64,000 nucleotides of DNA from Chinchilla lanigera (GCF_000276665.1 NW_004955477.1:4959309-5023308), one strand, 5' to 3'. Shown: positions 25,903-38,362, numbered from the stretch's first letter. The notes: a model not told the origin generated them from the letters alone. Translations and numbers: made by a program.

Positions 25903-26214
25903 TGAACTGGCCTATGCTTTACCCCTTGCCTCTGAGAATGTTACGGTTAGATGGGAGGACCTGGAGACGTAGCTGCTATGCAGGGCTGTGGCATGGCCTA
26001 GTATCCAGAGAGGCAAGATTACAGATACAAGTGGTGAGAGCTGTACTGCTCAGCCCAGGGTTGTCAGACCTTGTGTCCTGTTCTGGGGGCCTGAGAACCG
26101 AGCCTGGAGACTTGCAGCAGCAGTTCTTGTGAAATGCCACAATGACTCCAACACTTGGAGGATGAATACCACTCACGGTGTCAGAGAATCCATGGGTCAG
26201 ATACTCAGTTCATC

Positions 26215-26385
26215 TATAAGCACCTTCTTTATAAATATTCCTGAAGGTCAGTAGTACACTTCCCATTTCAAGGAGGAAACTTGAGTTCAAAGAGGTTATC
26301 GTATCACACAGTAAGCACAGGCAGGAGTAAGACTAATTCATCTGACCTAACATCCATGCTGTTTGTAGATCCAGGTGTCCAACAA
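26215..26385 (-). repeat. MIR SINE
   Basis: Antisense MIR: CCCATTTCAAGGAGGAAAC, GAGTTCAAAGAGGTTAT, TCACACAGTAAGCACAGGC and a degraded tail ending near ATCCATGCTG. Confidence 0.55.
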
Positions 26386-26732
26386 ACAGAGGTCCCACCC
26401 TTCCTCATTCCTTGGTCTTTACTGAGTCAGCACTGCAGGCCAGCATGTATAGTGGGTTGGTGATGGGGAAGAGGAGAGGAACCTGTAGAGCCCCTGTCTG
26501 AGAGTCATTCCCCTCTGCAGTCTGGGTCCTCTGGTAACTGACCGGGCATCTTGGGCCAGCATGCTCCTGCCACCTTGCAGGTTGCCACCAGTGCTTACCA
26601 AGTGAAAGGCTTTAACAAAAAATCAAGTTCTTCATACTATGCAGTGAACTAACTGGTAATCATTATTGAAGGATAACAATTGAATTGAAGGATAACACAG
26701 TAATTTCTGCAGGATTTGATTGAGTTTAGATC

Positions 26733-26915
26733 ACAGTTTCTCAGTCACTGCACTGCCGCTAGCTGTTGGACGGATTCCTCTGAGCAGTGCCGGATGTGCA
26801 GCAGCAACATCTCTGGCTTCTATCCACAAGACTCGACTAACATGCCTTCCTCCCTGTGACTGCTAGAAAGGTCTCTAGAGTTTGCCAAACGAGTGCAGGG
26901 GGCAGACTGCATTAG
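26733..26915. mobile_element. MER20 (hAT-Charlie) fossil, second copy
   Basis: CACAGTTTCTCAG at the start, GTGCAGCAGCAACATCTCTGG, and TCTCTAGAGTTTGCCAAACG in order match the same MER20 orientation as the copy near 1.9 kb. It is diverged and has an indel in the first third. Confidence 0.65.
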
Positions 26916-28134
26916 CTATTTCAGCCCCAGATGCCTCTATCCCCCTATGTGTCCTGAAAGTCAAGGCTCTTAGAGAAAGCAAAGGGAGCTCTTTGCTGCT
27001 TTCCTGGGCGCTATGCATGTCTGGAGCCTCCATAATTTGAAACTCCATCAGGGCAGTTTTAGGAAGGGTAAAAAGGAAAGGAACAAACCAGAGATGTGTC
27101 TATATCCTGCCTCTGTTCTGCAGAAGACTAAATTGTATGTGGTGGGTGGGACAGGGCAAGCCTGCTAGGAGAGATAATAAATATCTTTTAGAGACACTTA
27201 TCCCTACAGGCTAAAAAGATGCACACAAAAAAACCTGGCATGGGGGGCAGAGTATTGGAAACTAGGGGCATAATAAAATTAAATCTTAACCCTCACTCTT
27301 ATCTGGCATTCATTCTTGAGCTGCTTTTGCTGTCCAGGTGTGTCAGAATGTATTGTGCCATCATTCTACAGAAGGCCTTCATACGAGGGAAAAATTTGAA
27401 AGAGAGAGCATTTTTACAAAAAGCAATTTACTAGTAATTTTTCAGCCTTTTCCCTGCCACTACTGAAAAATGTGTGTCTGAATAAGTTTGTCCTACCATG
27501 CTATTCATCATCACGATTTGCCAAGAACTGCACTGAAATAATTTTTTACATCACTCTGCTGGTTTGGAAAGATATTCTGAGTGTTGGACCCAACCATCAT
27601 ACTCATAAAACAAATCAGAAGAATTAATCGCTAGTGGCAAAATAATAATAGTGAAAATATTCTAAAGCTCTTCTTTGCCTTACAAAATTGCAAAGTACAT
27701 AAAAATCATTTCTTTCTTAGTAAAAATGATGGTAATACTTAGGACTTTTAATCAGCCTCGTTTGTTGAAAGTAGAAATAATTGAGTTGTCCTGATTTCAC
27801 TGATAGGGAAGATACCAAGGGACTTCTGCAGTTCATTTATTTTGACCTCAGATGAGATTATGACTTTCTTTTGATGGCAGAATGAAATTTTCTTGGATAT
27901 TAGGAATTACTAAGGTGGACACATCTTTGTAGGGTGTTCACTTATAATCTATTGGGAAGATAGGCTTATAGTACTTAACCATTAAGGAAATAATTTGTTC
28001 TGAAAGCCAATGGTACATTCTCAGATGACTGTCCATGAGACAAGTGGAACCTCATATACTGGTTCATTCATCATTCCTTCAAGCATCCATTCAGCATGTG
28101 AAAGTATGTATGTTACAGTGCTGAATTAACATTC

Positions 28135-28345
28135 TGCATGTGTATGGTATATAATTCTCTGTCCTAACTGGATGCCAGCATTCCTGTGCACTTCACTTGC
28201 ATTTTCTCATCTGACCATTACAACACCCTCATAGTGGAAAGATTATTATTAGCTCCATACTGTAGACTGAGATATTGAGGCACAAGATTTTCTTTTGTAA
28301 CTTGCTTAGAGTCACAGAGCTAAATGGGCTACACACACCCTGAGT
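28135..28345 (-). repeat. MIR SINE
   Basis: Antisense MIR: TTGCATTTTCTCATCTGACC, GACTGAGATATTGAGGCAC and CTTGCTTAGAGTCACAGAGC followed by TAAATGG. Confidence 0.65.
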
Positions 28346-28954
28346 GTACATGAATGAAGTCCATGTAGTAAAATCTGCAACCTGAAATGACACAGGCTCA
28401 GCTTTAATAAGCATCACACCACTGATACTCATCCAGCTCATCTCTTTGGCCTATTCCCATGATACTTCAGTGCTCAGGTCATACAAGGACTTCCAGGTGG
28501 TCTCTGAACATATCTGGACTTGGAGCACAGACAAAGAGGAATGCCATGAGGTTTGGAGTAAGCATGAAGTCCAAGTGGCATCTATGGCTGTAGTGTACCT
28601 TGTCTGGGTCACCCCTAGAATAAGCCAAGGATTCGGGTCCTTGTTGATCTCTTGGTTGTCAGCAGCTGGAGTTCATGAAGTTTATTTTTCCTACAAAAAT
28701 TGTGGTTTAGAATTCACTGGACTAGTCGGTCTTGGGGTGAAAGTGGCTGGTCAAGGTTGTGCCTGCCTGCCTGAGGGAGAACTAGATGTCAAGGAGCTGT
28801 TTGGAATATAAATATCTTAATTACTCTCAAATTAAATTTCATGATCAAATGTGAGTTGTAAATATATAAGCCTTATATTTTTAGATTAGTGATGTAGAGT
28901 TATCTCTGTATGCTGCTTTAAATTAATAGCTCCTATAAAAATGTTCATCGGAAC

Positions 28955-29480
28955 TTAAGTGAAAAATAGAAGGGACCAAATGCCTAACAATAGCTAAACA
29001 TTAAGTAAATTATGGTGTGCATTCACTCGGTATAGCTATTAAAATGATAATTGTAAAGATTATTTAGTATTATAGAAAAACTATTATGCAATAATGTTAA
29101 GTGAAAGAAAGGAGTCTACCAGATTTTACTGGAAAAATGATGAACAAATGTGGTCAGTGTTTTGGGACTAAGATTGTGCATCTGGAGAGATGTTTATCCA
29201 TGTTTCCCAATTTGGGGTGGGGTGGGGGAGGCACGGTGTTATCTTATTTCACCAATTAAAAATGCATGGGGCAAAGGTAATCTGCATTTTAAGCAGACCT
29301 CTGCAATGTCTGTGAGGACTTTATTCCAAATGAGATAAACCCAGAATGATTAGATTTGTGTACAAACAGTCACCACAGGTCATTTTTTTATTGTTTTGAT
29401 GAAGTCTTGAATGAACAAAGGAAATAATTTTTAAACGTTACTGTGTATATGGATGTGTATATCCCTAGGTTTGTATTTTT
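28955..29480 (+). mobile_element. Ancient L1/HAL1-type LINE 3' fragment
   Basis: CCTAACAATAGCTAAACATTAAGTAAATTATGGTG, then ACTATTATGCAATAATGTTAAGTGAAAGAAAG (both with interruptions) follow the tail of old L1 ORF2/HAL1 consensus sequences. The downstream 29.3-29.5 kb part is 3'-UTR-like and less certain. Confidence 0.55.
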
Positions 29481-30692
29481 ACACGTCTACTTAGGTATGG
29501 AGACATATATAGCTAGACTGAGAGTGTGTGTTTAATGGAAGATATGATAATATTTAGAAAATGTACAGGTAGGAAGGAAGCTACCATTGGTTTTCATTAG
29601 GAATAAAACAGACTTGACCCCTATTTATAATCTGTTGTTTATGGGATTTCATCAGTTGATAACCAAGACACTGCTTTGAATTCTATCCATTCTTAAAATG
29701 TCTGCACTAACTCCCAGGACCCCATTTGGGGCTCATGATTTGTATGTTCACTGTTAGGTGGGACCGGTAAGGCGGTAGGCTTGTCAAAACATTCTCACCT
29801 GCTCAATGTGTGCAGTTCAGAAGCTAGGCAGGCAATCTAATGAGCATGGGAAGGGACTGTATGAAGTTACTGGTTTTCCCTTCCCTCTGCTGAGACACCT
29901 TGGAGTCAGAGATGCTGGCGAGAATTCAAGATTAATTGGGTCAGCACTTCATTCCATATGCTGAGGGAATGCCTGAACATCAGGCTACTCTGGGTGGGGA
30001 TCAGAGGGGTGGAGAGAATGAATATGTACACAGCTTCCCACTGAGAAAAGGAATAAGACAAACCCTCAATCACTCAGTGAGGTCTTTTATGTTGTAAAAT
30101 AGTTAATGTAGAGGCCTGTGTTTTAGCCACCAGTTCACTCTTCAAAAATGGAAGTCTTTCCTTGTGCAAAGCTAACTGCTACGGATTCCAGACTGCATCT
30201 TACATCCATTATCCAGCTTAATTTCCTTTCATACACCGAAATGATATTTTTACAGTCATTTGTTCTCTTCTTCAGAGGTCACTGATGAAGAAGACTGAAA
30301 GGGGCAACTGAAGATCAGGTCCTTCTTGCAAATGGAGCAGTAGTGGGGTGGGGTGTCTGCTCCAGGTGCAGAGCCAAGGCCTGCCAAGCAACAGGGAATT
30401 CATGCTCTGTTTGCTCCGCGTGTGGAATGTGGCGGCAGAGCCTCCGTCATTAAGAACTGATGCCTGTCCAGCCTGGAGTCAGGAATACTGACACTCCTGC
30501 AGTTTAAAGGCAAGTTTTGAGGCAACAGAAAAACCGCCTTAGGGTCTGCCTCAGCCCATTCTTATCTTTGATTTTAGAACATACATTTAACCAACAAAAA
30601 GCCTAGGATCAATGACAGGAACCATATAATGTTAACTATGACCGTAAAGGCACATGTTGACCTGTTTCTAAGAGTGGGAGAAAAGAGAACAA

Positions 30693-30814
30693 ATTCCTCT
30701 GTCCACCATCAGCGTGATAGTTAGAAAGAGTGTGACATACAGGACTAGTTCTGCGCATAGCACCTAAGTATACTTAGTGAGTATCTCACCTGCCCTGTTC
30801 AGGTAATGAAGTAA
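30693..30814 (+). repeat. Local duplicated block, copy 1
   Basis: This 122-bp segment is repeated 493 bases downstream in direct orientation with six substitutions and one single-base indel. Both copies hold the perfect 14-bp palindrome CTAAGTATACTTAG (here 30764-30777). It matches no repeat family I recognise. Weaker similarity continues about 30 bases further right. Confidence 0.9.
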
Positions 30815-31185
30815 GATCCCATCTTACACAGGGGTCTAAGTAGAGGCTTCAGAAGAACGAGAAATGGCACCACTTAATGGCAAGTCTTCTGTCTTCATGT
30901 ATATTTCACTGTTTGCTTAGCTTTGGGTTGCTGTTAACCTTTGCTCATCCAGTGCCCAAATGAAATCTAAATTAGTAGAAATGAATTAGCAAAATTCTAT
31001 GATATTGGCAAAAAAAAAAATCAACTGGAAAACATACCTTGTCCAAATGAGACATGCATGTAAAACATTTACCTTATTTGCCACAGTTAACTTTGCTAAC
31101 TAATAATGAACAAGAATTTTGTAAATCAGGTTTCAATACTTGATCCAAATCATCTGCACAATTAGTGAAAGGAACTGAATTCCCC

Positions 31186-31308
31186 ATTCCTCTCTCCACC
31201 ATCAGCATGATAGTTAGAAAAGAGTGTGAGATACAGGACTAGTTCTGCGCATAGCTCCTAAGTATACTTAGTGAGTATCCCACCTGCTCTGTTCAGGTAA
31301 TGAAGTAA
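31186..31308 (+). repeat. Local duplicated block, copy 2
   Basis: Second copy of the 122-bp segment at 30693. The palindrome CTAAGTATACTTAG is at 31258-31271, unchanged. The spacer between copies is unrelated and AT-rich. Confidence 0.9.
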
Positions 31309-32399
31309 TCTGGTCATTTAGGCTGGACAGAGGTCTGAGTTGGTAAGAGTTGGTAGGACACAGACGAGTTGGCCTCCTATACACTTTCTGACACTTTCAC
31401 TCCAATAGGGTTTTGCCTTGTATTGATTATGTGGAATTCACATCATCATCACTACTTTTATTTACTAAACGGCATATTTTAAAACTAAAGTTAGAACTGT
31501 TTTCCCCCCCCCAAAATGACTTAGGTTAAAAGAATATGTTTTATGCTTCTCAGTTTAATCTCAGGACACCATATTGGAACACTAGGGCAGGATTTCTGCT
31601 TGAAGGTAATTACTCGGTACAAAATTATTTAGAGTTGCTCAGCTGAAATCATTTGGAGTAGAAGATATAATCTCTCTTTCTGGCAAAGCCATGTGAGTGC
31701 CATTTATTACCATCAAAAGGATTCTCCCCTGTATTTTCCTTGGTTTGGCCAAAACTTTGTATATTCTGGGTTCACTGCAGAGACAGCTAAGCCAAGAAGA
31801 AAGGGAGCCACAACATTCCTTATAATCAGCTTGTATTTATAAGCTGATAGGTGAATGTAGAGAAAATACTCTCCCCAGGAGCCCTTGTGCACAATCCCAA
31901 CAAGGCTGCAGTGAATTAAGTGTTTGTGGTCTTCCCAGCTTTGATCTGTTTTATCTGCCCTGGTCAAATGTAGAAAGACTGTCAGTTTGAATTCTCCAGC
32001 TTTTCTTTTGATTCATAAACTGTAAATTATGCAGGAGTGCTTTAATTTGGAGTGGAACTAAAGGACATGAATTAAGATGCACGATATGAAATAGAGAAAC
32101 CTTTTTCCCCCTTCCGTTGGAGCTCATGGGCAAGAAGGAAACCACAGGAATACTTCATTACTCCGAAGCAAGATGTTGTCAATCTAGACAAAATTTAGGG
32201 TAGGCAGAGGGACTGCACACAGTCCATCACTTGGGATCTGGAAACTGGGGGAGTGTTCTGAGGGAATGACTGACAGCTCTTAATTGCAGTTGTGCACGGG
32301 GCAAACTTTTAGTATTTAAAATCCAAAATGTCATTGTTGGTGAGGAGGAGGAGGAAAGAGGAAGTGTCTGTGTGTTATACTTTAGATTTTGACACCCTA

Positions 32400-32600
32400 A
32401 CAGCTGGCGTAATTTATTCCTTAAAACAAATCTCACCTCTCATCAGGCTTGGTGTTATTTCTATTCTGCCAGGCCGGTTAGTTAATTATTTCCTTGACCA
32501 ATAGCTACTGTGGACTTGCGTTCTTTGTGCATAACAATAATTAGCTATTCTCCAGAAACACAAAGCTGCATACTTCCTTCACAAGGTTCCAGTCTGTTGT
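32400..32600. promoter_or_regulatory. AT-rich block with SOX/POU-like and homeodomain-like motifs
   Basis: The non-repetitive stretch contains TTAATTATTT near 32482 and TTGTGCATAACAATAA at 32525-32540, followed directly by TTAGC. TGCATAACAAT is the core of a POU-SOX composite site. Such motif clusters are typical of conserved intronic enhancers. Conservation cannot be assessed from one genome. Confidence 0.3.
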
Positions 32601-33960
32601 CCTTAAAGGCTTGTCTCATTTTGCCTGAAAACCTTAGCAATAGCTCCTCAGGCATGGAGGACTCCATTGTCTTTCCTGGGAGCTGATGAAACACAGCATA
32701 ATGGCCCTGACCAGGGAATGGTCCTTATTCAATCAAAAGCACCACTGCTGTGTTCATCTCAGGTGAGCGTGGAGCAAAAGGCACCCAGTGTGAAAGGCAG
32801 GACTGAAGTGACCTGCAGTGGGGTCAAGAGAACCATTCCCAAGTGAGAACAGTGCAGTGGCTTTCATCATATTCTGAAGATGTTCAGAGGGAATTGTCCA
32901 GTAGTTTGTTTGATTTATTCCCAGGTTCAATCCTTCCTACCCAAGTCATCACCACGCCCCACTGATTCTGGTTTCTTTCTTGTTTCTTCTGTTTATTTTT
33001 TCCTTTCTGTCCACACTGTTCCCACTCTGATCTTGGCCTTTTTGCCTTTCTTACCTCTACTTTCTTTCCCACATTTTTCCTGTCTAAAGCTCTGAGTGTA
33101 CACACCTTTTCTCTCTGCAGATACTTAAATGAGCACAATTTAGTAGTACTTCTAAAAAGCATGTCTTTTTTTTTTTTTTTAAGGTCACCTTTACTCTTTT
33201 GTACTGTCCTTATCTCTGTAGGTTTCTCATCGCTCCTCAAAAATCCTCCTTCTGATGAAGTTATTCTGTACAAGAACTGTGGTCACCTCTGTTATGTATC
33301 TCCAGGTCTGTTGGGTTACTTTGCAGGACTACCCTCTCCTCTGCTCTGCTATGGTTTCTCTTCGATGGTCCAGATTTAGTCTTGCCATCTCTGGCTTTTC
33401 CAGTCCTCGCCTACTACCTTCATGTGCTTAGTGAATAGCACCTGCTCATTAGGCTGATCTAGGTACGATAGTGGGTGCTGAAACACTGTTGTTAGCGATG
33501 TGTATTCCAGCGGAGAGAGACACACTTCCTGGATGACTCCAGCATATGGACTCTGGACCAGCATAGAAGTATAAGAAAAAAGGAGTTGAGAGTGCTCCCT
33601 GGAGGGTAAGAGCAGCTTCACCTTGAGGCTCGTGGGAACAGGCCTCAAGGACACTTTGCCTTGTGTGTGCCATCTCGCTCTCCTGAACACAAACACAAGT
33701 GTTGTGCAGACAGTGTCCCTCAAACCAGTCCCTCTCTGCTGTGCCCATTTATCCTTTAATTGCTGATTGATTTAAAAATATGATTTGTTTTTATTACCAT
33801 GTCCTTATAGTTGAAGCCTTGCACATGATTTGTCAACAAAGCTTAGGATAGTGGTTTTCAAAGATTCTTTCTATATTACCTGGATCCTCACATTAGGTGG
33901 AACATAGTTGAATTGTGAAACCTGTACAGGAATAAGAAAGGAGATGGGATAGAGTTTCAC

Positions 33961-34162
33961 TTTTTTTTTTTTTTTTTTTTTTGCAGTACTAGGGATTGAA
34001 CCCAGATCCTTCATATTAAGTTAGATCCCCAGCCTTTTATTTTTTAAAATTTTTTATTGTGACAGTGACTTGCTAAGTCACCCAGGCTAGATGTCAACTT
34101 GAGATCTTCCTGCTTCAGCCTCCCAGATTGCCAGATAAGGTGTACCACCGTGTCTGGCTCAT
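33961..34162 (-). mobile_element. B1-dID composite SINE
   Basis: In antisense order: a long poly(T), the ID half (AGTACTAGGGATTGAACCCA ... GATCCCCAGCC), a T-rich joint, then the B1 half (GACTTGCTAAGTCACCCAGG, TTCAGCCTCCCAGATTG, GTACCACCGTGTCTGGCT). Confidence 0.8.
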
Positions 34163-34542
34163 TAAGTTTTAAATAAACCATATCCAGAGATTTTTAGCTT
34201 CTGAATCTTGGTGAAACTAACTGGAGTTTACTTATGGTAAATATTTTGTCTGTGCTGATGGAAGAGAAGGAGATGGTACAAACATCAAAGTAAGTAAGTA
34301 GCCCCCAAAATGGTCGTGTTTTACATTTAATTATGAAGTACATCAGGGACTTCACTACTTATTTGTTGTAGGAAATGACTTGCTGGAAGCATGGCATCTT
34401 TCCTAGTCTCAGCAGTCTAATTGAGGAAGAATCACTAAGATTCAGGGGATAAAATCATTGCCATGTCTACAGTATACAAGTGGGTGTGGTTACTTGAGAA
34501 GGATACAAAAGTGTGGATGAAGTAACTGTCATTTTCTGTAGA

Positions 34543-34640
34543 AATGTGTACATTGTAAATGTGTACACTGGGAATGTGTACATTGTAAATGTGTACACTG
34601 GGAATGTGTACAATTCAATGTGTACATTGAATTGAGCACA
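34543..34640 (+). repeat. 30-bp minisatellite
   Basis: Two identical 30-bp units (34543-34572 and 34573-34602), each made of two related ~15-bp halves (AATGTGTACATTGTA and AATGTGTACACTGGG), followed by a decayed partial unit with AATGTGTACA and a small inverted repeat CAATTCAATGTG/CATTGAATTG. Confidence 0.92.
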
Positions 34641-34782
34641 ATGAATGTAAAATTATACTCAGTAAGTAAAATCAATATTTAGAAATATTCCCTTACTATT
34701 GTCCACTAAAATCTATATGGAGAGGAAAGTAAATTTTAGGGGGAAATAGAATGGAATGGGATTCTGGTCTGAAGAAATGGCA

Positions 34783-34812
34783 TAGATGGACAGACAGACA
34801 GATAGACACATG
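34783..34812 (+). repeat. Short (GACA)n tract
   Basis: GACAGACAGACAGATAGACA, a short tetranucleotide run. Confidence 0.9.
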
Positions 34813-36537
34813 TACAGACAGGAGAGGGTGATGCTCAGGGAAGACAGTGCAAGTAAACTGTAGCTCAGCCTGCTTTCTGTTCTCATGAGGGAACCGTGAG
34901 GAGTTCTGATGGCCTTGGATCACCGCTGTCAGCTGTTCAGCTGTTCTTTATGGGAATTGCAGCAACGCTTTCTCTTCCTGTCCAGAATGAAACGTGTCAC
35001 TTCATCCTGGGGCAGAACACAGAGCAAGGCTAGGGCAGGCATCCCAGGCTGTTAGGCACCCAGCACACAATGAGCTCAACTGTAAATTTAATGAGGAGTT
35101 GGAGTTTACATTCCTGTTTGCCTCTGTCTTTCAACCTCCCCAGCAGTTCTGTTATTTCACAAGGATTATGGAGAAGGGAGAGAGAGAATAGAATAACACT
35201 GTAGTTTCCGACTAGAACGTGACATCGTAGTGAGTAAGCAGGACGGATAATCGGTGAAGTGATTCTCTGCAGACTTCAAAATCTCAAAAAGGTTTTTTTT
35301 TTTTTTAAAGAAACCATAAATCTTTCTCAAACCTCAAATGACCCTTCTATGCTTTGGTTTTTGTAAAGCTTTGGAGGAGGATGCATGTGTTGAAATATAG
35401 GAATCTTAACATTTTGTTTGTTTTCTTGTGTGTTTAAAGAAAGCAGTGCCTGCCTAAAAACCAAGAGGGTGGATGAAGTCCCATAGGAAGGAGAAAAACA
35501 TGCATTTTCATTAAGGGCTCTATTCCTAGTCTGGCTTTCTGGAATGACACACTTGTAGGCCAGGAAATGAATCCATTAAAAAAGAAGAAAGAAAGATAAT
35601 ATATTGCTTCCCCACTCCAGTTCAAGTAAATCAGAACTTCTGGAGATGGAGACTGGGTAGCAGTATTTTTTTTTTTTAACTCCTCAGCTAATTTAAAGAG
35701 TACATCCCTGAAAAAGAATCATTAGGCCGTATATTTTATTTTTCTTCTGCATACCCTTGTTCTCATCTACTTCCTGCCTTATTCCTAAAGTTCAAGTCAA
35801 TGTATGGCACATAAAACCCTCCCAGAAGTGTTTAATGAATGAAGAGCTAACTGAATGAATGAACCAGGGAGCAGGGAGTACTGGCCCCCTGCATTTTTTC
35901 TAGAAGGTGAAATGTAGGCAGGTGATGGCTCCACCACCAATACCAATAGAACTCACACCAGGCCCCGGAGCATGTGTCTTCCATGGCCTTGCTCCATCTG
36001 TCTTGTACATCAGCTGTCCAAGCAGATTCACATCACACAGGAGGAAAACTAGTGGCCAGTCATGGTCATGGTTTAAACTTCAGGTCTTTCACAATGTAAA
36101 TTGATTACTGAATGACAGATTGCAAAGAAAGTCATGGGCAGGTCCATAGCAGGAATAGTGTATATTCATACACTTAGAATTTTTTTGTTTTGTTAGTGTT
36201 TCTGGTTGGGCATGCCAAATATCTAGAATTTCGTCCCTTTCTAGGAACGCCATTGGTGGGACAGTTCTTTAACCATGGGTCTGGAGGCTGAGATGTGTTA
36301 TTTAGTATATTGTTAGTTTTTTTCAGTGAACCACTTACTTTTGGATTTTTTTAAACTCAGGACGTGGGTGTTCAAGGTCATCTGTTTAGCATTTTCACAT
36401 TCTAGGATGTTTCTTTGACCTGGTGATTCTTGGCTGCAGTCTTTAAGAACTATAGCTGAGGGATCAACTGGTTGATTTTGAGTTCTAGCCCTTTCAGAGT
36501 GCTGAGGAAGTGATAGAGCCTAGGAGAATAAAAGATG

Positions 36538-36745
36538 ATAATAAAAGGTAACACTTCTGTAGTGTTCACTACAGGTTAGGTACCATTCTGCACTTCTTAT
36601 ATTTTTAGACGCTGTATTCTCCAAATACTCTGTGAAAAGAGAAATTACCCATTTTAATAAAGCCAGGGAAACTAAGGCATGGAATGTCAAGTCATGTGTC
36701 CACAAGTTACTGTGGGCAAGTTACTGGCGCAGCTGGGAGTGCAGG
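36538..36745 (-). repeat. MIR SINE
   Basis: Antisense MIR: ACAGGTTAGGTACCATTCTG, then GAAATTACCCATTTTAATAA, GGGAAACTAAGGCATGGAA and the CAAGTTACTGGCGCAGCTGG portion. Confidence 0.6.
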
Positions 36746-36821
36746 TAAGGACAGTCTGGCTAGGAGCCTAGGCTCTCTGGTCTCCTTTCTGAGCTGCACT
36801 GAGGACTCAGGAGGTCCGAAC

Positions 36822-36897
36822 CCATGAAACTCTCAGTATTTGGCCCTCGTGATGAAGTACCATGAAACTCTCAGTGTTTGGCCCACATGATGAAGTA
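36822..36897 (+). repeat. 38-bp tandem duplication
   Basis: Two adjacent 38-bp units starting CCATGAAACTCTCAGT (36822-36859 and 36860-36897) differ at three positions. No further copies. Confidence 0.92.
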
Positions 36898-37046
36898 GAT
36901 GTTGGTAAGGGCAGCATACCTGGAATTATGTTACACATGTAGACAATGCTGGGTGTGTTACCAGAGAGAGAAACTAGCTGGAGAAATAACCAACAGAAGT
37001 TTTCAACTTTGAAAGGCACATTGAAAATTGTATGGTTGTCCTAGAC

Positions 37047-37125
37047 CAGTGATGGCGAACCTTTCAGAGCTTCCAGTGATTAACAAATCAGCTGCAGCAT
37101 GCATGCCATAGGTTCACCGCTAGTG
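37047..37125. mobile_element. 79-bp hAT-like MITE with 8-bp target-site duplication
   Basis: The element begins CAGTGATGGCGAACCT and ends AGGTTCACCGCTAGTG. The reverse complement of the end matches the start at 11 of 16 positions. It is flanked by TCCTAGAC (37039-37046) and TCTTAGAC (37126-37133), an 8-bp duplication with one mismatch, as produced by hAT transposases. No coding capacity. Exact family not assigned. Confidence 0.7.
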
Positions 37126-38189
37126 TCTTAGACTTTCCCTTTAAAGTTGGGCCCATTAGAGTCACTTTGGTTACTGTGGTACAGAGTTAGAATTGATGCT
37201 TGTATATAAAATTTAAATCATTGCTAGGAATGAACTGATGTCACCAAGCAGTCTCTGTCGCTCAGCATTTGATCCTGCCCTTCTGTTTGGGGAAAACTGC
37301 TGAATAACACTGGGAGCTATTTTCATGGGTCTGAAGTTCCATCCTGAAGGCCAACCCTGAGTATTCTTGCCACATTAGTAAATATAATAGACACAATAAA
37401 TAATGTGGAGATATAGAGAAGGGTTAACATTATACTTGGACACAGATAAAAATAGCAAGAATAAAAGAAATCAGACTTTTTCAGTGGGGCTGCAAACTGT
37501 TTCAATGAAGCCATTGAGCCAACAACTACCATTAAAACAAACACGCAGAATAAATAATTGAGAAAAACTGTTACCACTGGGCTCTTAAATGGCCTGAGAA
37601 ATGAAATGAAAAATATGGCTTAAAAGTGAGAAATTGATTGTTTTCAGCATTTCTTTAATTTCAAACTCTACACTTACATATGTGGCACACCAAGAACTCG
37701 TTCTGACACTGGGCCCTGGCCATATCACCCAAGGTATGGGGATCTGAAATTCATGATCATTGGGACACTAATTATTTGTGCCATATTCTCTCAAAAAGAA
37801 AAATAAGGAAAGAATCTGTATGCACCACTCCAGTATTGATTTTTTTAAAAAAGTGATTAATTGACCTGGCACAGAAATCAATTAGGTTGATGTCACAATG
37901 TCAAACTGAGATGTGAGGTCAAGGCTGAGAGGCAGACTTCTGGTGTTTTCAGCTGGCCCAGTGAGTTCTCCTGTTTTTCCACAACATTCTAGCAAAAATT
38001 TCTTTAATCTCAACCTCAGGATTTTGGGGATGAGAGTGCTAATCTATCTGATGCAGCACCGTGGTCTTTGCTCATTTTGACTTGTTTGTTTCATTTGCTC
38101 TCTAAGCTCATAGTCATTCTTTCTTTAAAAATGCAGCTTCTACACAAGCGAATTTTACCAGAGGAAATTCCAGAGGTTGAGTTTTCCTT

Positions 38190-38362
38190 TCTTCCCACCA
38201 CCACCCTTGTGGTTCCAGGGATTGAACCCAACGAGTGCTGAGCTACATGCCCAATTCTTTTTATTTTCCTGAGACAGGCTTTCATTAAGTTGTCCAGACT
38301 GGCCTCTAACCTGTGTGTTCCTGGCCTCAGCCTCCCCAGGTAGCTGAGATTACAGGGGTAAA
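38190..38362 (-). mobile_element. B1-dID composite SINE
   Basis: Antisense ID half (GGTTCCAGGGATTGAACCCA, GCTGAGCTACATGCCCA) followed by the B1 half (CCTGAGACAGGCTTTCATTA, TCCAGACTGGCC, TCAGCCTCCCCAGGTAGC, GAGATTACAGG). Confidence 0.8.

Noticed and set aside
28446..28811. 121-codon plus-strand frame beside a MIR
   Set aside because: No recognisable similarity and no flanking splice signals that would make it an exon of DOCK1.
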